DNA from: Streptomyces paludis
GTDB lineage: Bacteria; Actinomycetota; Actinomycetes; Streptomycetales; Streptomycetaceae
NCBI RefSeq assembly: GCF_003344965.1
Contig: NZ_CP031194.1
Location: 7,440,001 to 7,504,000 of the forward strand
DNA: 64,000 nucleotides
Direction of reading: 5' to 3'
The notes below the pieces were generated by a model. It saw only the letters and a program-made list of their open reading frames with translations, was not told the origin of the DNA and made no database searches. Of the stretch, positions 60,247 through 64,000 are shown in pieces. The translations under genes and the position numbers were made by a program. The number at the start of each line of letters is the position of its first letter. Within the stretch, counting starts at the first letter, position 1.

Positions 60247-60288
60247 ACCGGGCCCGCGGCCGATCCGTACCGGCTCCGCGGGCCCGGT
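60247..60288. terminator. Bidirectional hairpin between the ricin-fold operon and the SARP gene
   Basis: ACCGGGCCCGCGG (60247-60259) pairs perfectly with CCGCGGGCCCGGT (60276-60288), 13-bp stem and 16-nt loop, between two convergent genes. Confidence 0.8.
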
Positions 60289-60320
60289 TCTCAGCACCGG
60301 GCGCCGAACGCGGAGCACGG

Positions 60321-63300
60321 TCACCCCATCCCCTGGCCGTCACCGCCGTCATCCGCCGACTCCAGCAGCGCGGCCAGCCGGTGTTCGGAGCGTTGTCGCC
60401 AGCGCGGGCAGCCGAGTTCGCCGTTGTGCCGGACAGCTCGCCGCAGCAGGCCGATCGCCGTTTCCCTCTCTCCCGCCACGGCGGCCACCTCACCGAGGAA
60501 GTGGTCGATCGAGCCCCAGCACAGCATCGCGGAACCGGTGGTGACCGCGCGCCCCGTGTAGGGCAGCAGCCGGCCGAGTGCCCAGCGGCAGGACGGTCCG
60601 TCCCCGCACAGGGCCCAGGTGTAGGCCCGCAGGACCATCTGGAGCAGCCAGAGCCAGTCATGGGGCGGTTCGGGAAGCTGATGGGCCGGCGGGCAGTACG
60701 CGACGGCTTCGGTGAAGCGGCCCCGCAGGGCCAGGACGAGGCCCACGTGTTCCGGGGGGACCGGGCTGCCCGCCCGGTGCACCGCGCGGACCAGCTCTTC
60801 CATGTCCGCGAACCGGTCCTGGTCCAGCAGCCAGGTGATCCGGTGGGCGAACAGGGCGGGTTCGGCACCCCACCCGAGCCGCCGGTGCAGGTCGTACGCC
60901 TGCCCGGCCAGCCGTTCCGCCACCGCCCGATTGCCCGCCAGCCCGCTGCGCAGCGCCTCCCACCAGCGAAGATGGATATCGACCTCGGTCAGGCGCACCT
61001 GTTCGTTGGCGGCCGCGCAGGCAACGATGTCCGTCTGCGCCGCCGCCATGTCACCCGCCTCCAGCCGGGTGAGGGCCCGGCGCAGCAGCGCCATCGGCAG
61101 CCACTCGGGACCTGCGCCGGGACGCGCGGCCAGGGCCAGTTGCTCCTCCACCAGGGCCTGGCGCTCGCCGAGGGTGTCGGGGTGGCGTATCGCTTGGAGC
61201 CGCAGATGCAGTACGCGGAAGAGCAACTGCTCGTCGCCGAGCCGGCGGGCCATCGCCACCGCCTCGGACGACAGCCGCACCGCCGCCGTGCCCGGACCGG
61301 GTGCTCCCGACGGCGCGGACGGCTTCGACGGCTCGGACGCGCTGTCGTGGTACAGCTCGGCGGCGAGGGCCGCCAGGGCCAGGCACCGCAGGGGCGAGTC
61401 CGTCCCCGGCAGCAGCCGTACCGCGTCGCGCAACGCGGTCAGCACGGTGTCGTCGGCGGTCCGGTAGTCCCGTACCGCCAGGAACGACTCCAGTGTGTGT
61501 ACGGTCGCGGCCGTCGCGAGCGCCTGGACGTCGTTCAGCTCCCGGGCCAGGGCGATGGCACGGTTCAGTACGGTGGTGGCCTCCTCGCGCTGGGCACCGC
61601 GACTGGCCAGCCGGCCCCGGCGGACGACCAGGTCGAACAGCCGGCGGGTGCCGTCGGAATCGGCGGGGGCGGCGCGCTCGTCGATGATCTCTATCGCCGC
61701 GGTGAGCAGACGCGCGGCGTGCTGGTGGGCGTGGACCCGCTCCGCGCGCCCGGCGGCGGCCGTCGCCGCGGCGACGGCCTGTTCCGCGTACCCCGCCGGC
61801 GTGGCCGCCAGCCAGTGGAAAGCCGCGTCGTCGAGCAGTTCGGCGTGGCCCCGGACACCGGCGCGCACCCGGCGCTCCAGGGCCTCGGCTATCCGGGCGT
61901 GCAGGCCGGCCGTCCGTAACCGGGAGAAGGACCGGCGCAGTGTGTCGCGTACCAGGGCGTGGCTGAACCGGTAACACCCCGTCGGCCCGTCCTCTTCGAT
62001 CAGGCCCCATCCGATACCGGCCTCCAGTGTGTCCAGCAGCCGTTCGCGGGGAGTGTCACTCGCCTCGGCCAGTATCCCGAAGTCGAACCGTTCCCCCACG
62101 ACGGCGGCCACCGCGAGGGTGGTCTCCGCGCCGTCGGGAAGTCCGCGCAACCGGTGCCGGACCAGGTTGCGGGTGCCCTCCGGCAGCGCCTCGGTCAGCC
62201 GTCTTGTACCCAACGTCGGTACGAGACGCGCGAGTTCGTTCACATGGAACGGGACGCCTCCGCAGCGCCGGTGGATCACACGGCCGGTCTCCGCCCCGGT
62301 ACCGGGGCCCAGCCGGCGGCCCACCGCCCGTACCACCTCGGCCTCGGTCAGCCGGCGCAACGGCCAGCGGTTGGCCCATGTGCCGGTCAGACCGGCGACC
62401 AGGGCACTCGCGGCGCCGTCGAGTTCGGGGCCGTCACGGCTGGTGACCAGGAGCAGCAGCGGTAACTCCGGCAGCATCGTGGTCAGTACACGCAGCACCC
62501 GCACCGAATCGGGGTCGGCCCAATGCAGATCGTCGAGGACGACGAGGAGCGGGCGTTCCCGCGCGGCACACGCCAACAGCTCCACGATGACGGTCGGCCC
62601 TCGTGAGGACGCGCCCCCGCCGTCACCGTGACGCCCTTCCCCGGCAGGGCCCTTGCCCATACCGAGGGACCGTGCCCTCCCCGGGGCGGGGCGGTCGCTG
62701 TCACCGCCCGTGATCAGCGCGTTCGCCCCGAGCTGGTCGGCCAGCCTCCGCAGCCGTCTGCCGCCCCCGCCGATCACGGCCCGCAGCACCATCAGCCACG
62801 GCCACAGGGCGGGAACCCCCTGCCCCTCGGGACATCGGCCGACGACCGCCGCCAGCCCCCGGCCCGCCGCCCGCTCCAGCGCTGCCTGAGCGATCCGGGT
62901 CTTGCCGATGCCCGGCTCTCCCGTAACCAGCATCAGACCGCCCCGGCCGCCGGACGTCCCGGACAGCGCGCGGTCCACTCCGGCCAGTACGTCGTCCCGC
63001 CCGTCGAGTCCGTCCCGGCTGTCGGGCTCCGGGACATCGGCACGGGTGACCGTCCCGGCCGCCGGACGCGCAGCGGCACTTGAACCCGGAACAGGACCCG
63101 AACCAGGACCTGGACCTGGACCGGCCGCCCGTACGACCCGGCGCGCTTCCAGGTCCAGCCCCGCGTCCTGGTGGACGATGTCCCGCTCCAGCCGGCGCAG
63201 CCTTCGGCCGGGGCCGACTCCGAGGTTCTCGTCGAGCGCGCCGCGCGCCTGCTGGAGCACCGCGAGGGACTCGGCGCGCCGCCCACAGCGGTACAGGGCG

Positions 63301-63914
63301 AGCGCGAGCATCTCCCAGCGCTGCTCCCGCAACGGTTCGGAGGCGACCAGCGTTCTCAGCCCGGCGACGGCCGGCTCGGCGAGCCCGGCGGCCAACTGGG
63401 CTCCCGCGTGCCGCTCCTGGGACGTCAGCCGAAGCTCCTCCAGCCGGGTCGACTCCAGCGCGGCGAACGGCTCGGACGAGAACTCCCCGAAGGCGGGCCC
63501 TCTCCACAGCGCGAGCGCCTGATCGAGGTCGGAGAGCGCGTCCAGCGGCCGGCCACCGGCCAGCGACGCCCGGCCCGACTCGGCCAGCTTCCCGAACGAC
63601 ATCGCGTCGTACCGTTCCTCCGGCACGCGCAGACAGTATCCGGTCTCCGTGCTGACCAGCACTTTCCCCGCCTCTCGCGGTGGCCGGTCCGGCTCCAGCC
63701 GCCGCCGCAGATTGGCGACGTACGACCGCAGAGTGCCGACCGCCGTCGGCGGCGGCCGCTCCCCCCACACACTGTCCACCAACCGGGAAACCGGCACCGG
63801 ACCGCCCGCCTCCGCCAACAACACGGCTAGCACCCGCCGCTGTTTGGCTCCCCCCAGGGCGACCGGTTGATCACCGACCCGGACCTCGACCGCTCCCAGC
63901 ACCGACCACCACAT
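60321..63914 (-). CDS. Large SARP regulator (AfsR-like: OmpR-type wHTH + BTAD + AAA/NB-ARC-like ATPase + TPR)
   Basis: A 1197-residue transcriptional activator. N-terminal winged helix about 1-85 (GGAKQRRVLAVLLAEAGGPVPVSRLVDSVWGERPPPTAVGTLRSYVANLRRRLEP split by loops), BTAD helical domain about 90-245 (FGKLAESGRASL, ALALWRGPAFGEF), and a Pro/Gly linker. An ATPase has Walker A GEPGIGKT (about 330) and Walker B LLVVLDDLHWAD (about 456), with a Gly/Arg-rich insertion between them. A long TPR-like tail follows without a LuxR helix-turn-helix. It contains two TTA leucine codons (residues 484 and 666). The start is ATG 63914, leaderless. Confidence 0.88.
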   Translation of the reverse strand: MWWSVLGAVEVRVGDQPVALGGAKQRRVLAVLLAEAGGPVPVSRLVDSVWGERPPPTAVGTLRSYVANLRRRLEPDRPPREAGKVLVSTETGYCLRVPEERYDAMSFGKLAESGRASLAGGRPLDALSDLDQALALWRGPAFGEFSSEPFAALESTRLEELRLTSQERHAGAQLAAGLAEPAVAGLRTLVASEPLREQRWEMLALALYRCGRRAESLAVLQQARGALDENLGVGPGRRLRRLERDIVHQDAGLDLEARRVVRAAGPGPGPGSGPVPGSSAAARPAAGTVTRADVPEPDSRDGLDGRDDVLAGVDRALSGTSGGRGGLMLVTGEPGIGKTRIAQAALERAAGRGLAAVVGRCPEGQGVPALWPWLMVLRAVIGGGGRRLRRLADQLGANALITGGDSDRPAPGRARSLGMGKGPAGEGRHGDGGGASSRGPTVIVELLACAARERPLLVVLDDLHWADPDSVRVLRVLTTMLPELPLLLLVTSRDGPELDGAASALVAGLTGTWANRWPLRRLTEAEVVRAVGRRLGPGTGAETGRVIHRRCGGVPFHVNELARLVPTLGTRRLTEALPEGTRNLVRHRLRGLPDGAETTLAVAAVVGERFDFGILAEASDTPRERLLDTLEAGIGWGLIEEDGPTGCYRFSHALVRDTLRRSFSRLRTAGLHARIAEALERRVRAGVRGHAELLDDAAFHWLAATPAGYAEQAVAAATAAAGRAERVHAHQHAARLLTAAIEIIDERAAPADSDGTRRLFDLVVRRGRLASRGAQREEATTVLNRAIALARELNDVQALATAATVHTLESFLAVRDYRTADDTVLTALRDAVRLLPGTDSPLRCLALAALAAELYHDSASEPSKPSAPSGAPGPGTAAVRLSSEAVAMARRLGDEQLLFRVLHLRLQAIRHPDTLGERQALVEEQLALAARPGAGPEWLPMALLRRALTRLEAGDMAAAQTDIVACAAANEQVRLTEVDIHLRWWEALRSGLAGNRAVAERLAGQAYDLHRRLGWGAEPALFAHRITWLLDQDRFADMEELVRAVHRAGSPVPPEHVGLVLALRGRFTEAVAYCPPAHQLPEPPHDWLWLLQMVLRAYTWALCGDGPSCRWALGRLLPYTGRAVTTGSAMLCWGSIDHFLGEVAAVAGERETAIGLLRRAVRHNGELGCPRWRQRSEHRLAALLESADDGGDGQGMG

Positions 63915-63921
63915 AGCGTGG

Positions 63922-63951
63922 AACCTATTACGACAGGGAGTCATCGAACAA
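63922..63951 (-). promoter_or_regulatory. Leaderless promoter of the SARP gene
   Basis: On the minus strand: -35 TTGTTC (63946-63951), 18 bp, -10 TAGGTT (63922-63927), ending 7 bases before ATG 63914. No ribosome site precedes this ATG, and the upstream in-frame ATG at 63944 would lie within the promoter. Confidence 0.55.
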
Positions 63952-64000
63952 CGACGCCTCCCGCCTCCAAAACCACTCGCGCCACAGCCCGGGCATCAGA

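Noticed and set aside
60189..60320. A further small gene between the second ricin-fold gene and the SARP gene
   Set aside because: The space is filled by the bidirectional hairpin, and no frame has a start with a ribosome site.

Overview
The window is a piece of a Streptomyces chromosome, or that of a close relative. Base composition is very GC-rich, third codon positions are almost always G or C, and GTG and TTG starts are common. Operons use 4-bp ATGA/GTGA stop-start overlaps. Families typical of streptomycetes are present: DUF6221, DUF5133, DUF5997, a SARP regulator, Ser/Thr kinases with extracytoplasmic sensor domains, and LacI-controlled sugar operons. No rRNA, tRNA, CRISPR array, insertion sequence or prophage was seen, so this looks like chromosome-arm accessory metabolism rather than a mobile island.

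Layout. (1) 1-7.3 kb: the end of an unidentified gene, a DUF6221 protein, an acetyl-xylan-esterase-like deacetylase divergent from a proline-iminopeptidase-like enzyme, a DUF5133 protein, and a three-gene operon (quinone-oxidoreductase-like protein plus two acyl-CoA dehydrogenase subunits) behind a palindrome that abuts a -10 box. (2) 7.4-15.7 kb: a small membrane protein, a secreted lamin-tail protein, a Ser/Thr kinase, a NarL-type two-component system, an MMPL transporter, and a DUF5997 gene divergent from a LysR-substrate-domain protein with mirrored leaderless promoters. (3) 15.7-32.6 kb: a cyclitol/sugar catabolic region. It holds five Gfo/Idh/MocA dehydrogenases, a sugar-phosphate isomerase, a Cgl0159-like aldolase, an RbsBCA-like ABC importer, an SDR, a PhyH-type Fe(II)/2-oxoglutarate oxygenase and three LacI-family regulators, with readable operators. 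The downstream iol genes (iolB, iolC, iolD, iolA) are absent here. (4) 32.7-47.5 kb: plant cell-wall polysaccharide use. It includes a secreted GH43-AbfB arabinofuranosidase, a cytoplasmic GH67 alpha-glucuronidase, an LplB-LplC-LipO-YesL-GH42 operon resembling Bacillus rhamnogalacturonan loci, a second acetyl esterase, a class 3 lipase and a GH78 alpha-L-rhamnosidase. The importer has no ATPase gene of its own; a shared ATPase such as MsiK is expected elsewhere. (5) 47.6-54.7 kb: two divergent Ser/Thr kinases (one with a DUF4328 membrane domain, one with a bulb-type lectin sensor), a class-II UvrA and a leaderless AraC regulator. (6) 54.8-59 kb: an iron-siderophore ABC importer under an iron box. 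(7) 59-64 kb: two tandem secreted three-lobed beta-trefoil (ricin-type) proteins. They lie downstream of three heptamer direct repeats with the exact geometry of a SARP binding site, and a giant AfsR-like SARP gene with two TTA codons faces them.

How it fits together. Regions 3 and 4 together describe a soil organism importing and oxidising sugars and cyclitols released from plant walls. Each block has its own LacI-type switch. Region 7 is the most unusual: a SARP, normally an antibiotic-pathway activator, appears placed to control a pair of stand-alone secreted lectin-like proteins, with a possible bldA (TTA codon) developmental checkpoint.

A recurring oddity is short tandem duplication exactly at gene ends: 20 bp at 237-296, 15 bp at 25534-25599, 18 bp at 38877-38917 and 10 bp at 58952-58991. 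There is also a 12-bp x 8 minisatellite inside the histidine kinase ATP lid (10816-10911).
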